From the NCBI GenBank assembly GCA_016781225.1, contig JADDQT010000169.1:1-5173 (forward strand): 5,173 nt of DNA. Direction: 5' to 3'. This document shows, one piece after another, positions 4,568 to 5,173 of the stretch; the stretch's first letter is position 1, and each line of letters starts with the position of its first letter. Origin of the DNA: Actinomycetota bacterium (GTDB lineage Bacteria; Actinomycetota; Acidimicrobiia; Acidimicrobiales; GCA-2861595). The position numbers and the translations under genes are program-made. The notes below the pieces were generated by a model. That model did no database searches, was not told the DNA's origin, and saw nothing but the letters and a program-made list of their open reading frames with translations.

Positions 4568-5173
4568 CGGAGAGCCCCGAGCTCAAGGTCGTCGTCGCCC
4601 CCGACTCGTTCAAGGAGTCCCTGCCGGCAAAGGAGGTGGCGGAGGCGTTGGCGGCGGGGCTCCAGCGGGTCTGGCCCGACGCTCGCATCGAGCTCCTGCC
4701 TCTGTCGGACGGTGGAGAAGGCTGGGTCCAGAGCATGGTCTCCGCAGCCGGCGGCTCGTTCGTCGACGTGAGCGTTCGTGGGCCGCTCGGGGACGAGGTG
4801 GAGGCTCGCTACGGCGTGATCGACGCCGGGGGCCTGACCACGGCGGTCATCGAGATGGCCACCGCCTCCGGTCTGGCCCTGGTGAGTGAGGACCGGCGAG
4901 ACCCGCGACGTGCCACCACGTACGGCACGGGGGAGCTCATCGGAGACGCTCTTGATCGGGGGGCACGGCGCCTCCTGGTTGGCATAGGCGGCAGTGCGAC
5001 CAATGACGGCGGTGCGGGGATGGCTTGCGCCCTCGGGGCGCGCTTCACGGATGGGAGCGGCAACGACCTCTCTTCGGGTGGCGGAGCGTTGGCGGACCTC
5101 GAGTCCGTGGACCTGTCCGGGCTGGACGATCGCCTGGCGGACGTGGAGATCGTCGTGGCCAGCGACGTGGAGA
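4564..5173 (+). CDS. Glycerate kinase, GlxK/GarK type (partial, C-terminus outside window)
   Basis: Glycerate kinase phosphorylates D-glycerate with ATP to 2- or 3-phosphoglycerate, feeding glyoxylate, serine or sugar-acid breakdown products into glycolysis; which isomer is made cannot be told here. The 203 visible residues show KVVVAPDSFKESLPAKEVAE (8-27, family N-terminus), PLSDGGEGW (46-54, usually ADGGEGT), VIEMATASGLALV (95-107), TYGTGELI (119-126) and LLVGIGGSATNDGGAGMACA (137-156), the signature loop. Full proteins have about 370-380 residues, so just over half is seen. The start is TTG 4564: a TGA at 4525 closes the frame upstream, no ATG or GTG lies between, and the family N-terminus begins seven residues later. 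No Shine-Dalgarno is seen. The 4-nt overlap with the SET stop suggests coupled translation. It is the last visible gene of the CBS-SET operon. Confidence 0.93.
   Translation, partial: MTESPELKVVVAPDSFKESLPAKEVAEALAAGLQRVWPDARIELLPLSDGGEGWVQSMVSAAGGSFVDVSVRGPLGDEVEARYGVIDAGGLTTAVIEMATASGLALVSEDRRDPRRATTYGTGELIGDALDRGARRLLVGIGGSATNDGGAGMACALGARFTDGSGNDLSSGGGALADLESVDLSGLDDRLADVEIVVASDVE

Noticed and set aside
1..5173. Mobile element, CRISPR array, tRNA or integrase site
   Set aside because: I saw no transposase motifs, spaced repeats, cloverleaf or attachment-like direct repeats. The only direct repeat noted is the 11-bp duplication at 1497-1518, which has no element between its copies.

Overview
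This is a GC-rich window with actinobacterial-looking gene content: a phytoene-dehydrogenase-like flavoprotein, a stand-alone NuoF-like protein, CBS-domain and SET-domain proteins, GTG and TTG starts and a TANNNT-type -10 element. The organism cannot be named from the sequence. An actinobacterium, possibly of the Acidimicrobiia type, is an inference of moderate confidence.

Layout. (1) 2-760, minus strand: the first 253 codons of an FAD-dependent NAD(P)/FAD oxidoreductase of the phytoene-desaturase/PYROXD2-like group, running off the left edge. (2) 877-2120: a cluster of three broken genes. They are a DUF1905-type small protein (minus), a PAP2-family phosphatase (plus) and a class I SAM-dependent methyltransferase (plus). 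Each is recognisable only by joining pieces from different reading frames. The lesions include two large internal deletions, small frame-changing indels and an exact 11-bp tandem duplication. The PAP2 and methyltransferase remnants still share an ATGA stop/start overlap, so they were once an operon. (3) 2129-3547, minus strand: an intact 472-residue NuoF-like NADH/FMN/4Fe-4S protein, with no NuoE or NuoG beside it and with an unusual C-terminal tail. It meets the methyltransferase remnant tail to tail. (4) 3548-3666: a 119-bp divergent promoter region with a perfect 7-bp-arm inverted repeat, a candidate promoter for the plus-strand genes and a candidate leaderless -10 for the NuoF-like gene. 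(5) 3667-5173, plus strand: a compact apparent operon of a two-CBS-domain protein, a SET-domain protein and glycerate kinase. The glycerate kinase overlaps the SET gene by 4 nt, starts with TTG and runs off the right edge.

How the parts relate. The right-hand operon pairs a probable adenosine-nucleotide sensor (CBS), a putative protein-lysine methyltransferase (SET) and a glycerate-to-phosphoglycerate entry enzyme. A functional link among them is not shown by the sequence. The NuoF-like protein is predicted to take electrons from NADH, but its acceptor is not encoded here. No tRNA, rRNA, CRISPR array or insertion sequence was seen. I found no convincing new multi-gene system. The most notable signals are the decay cluster, the orphan NuoF-like protein and the SET-containing operon.
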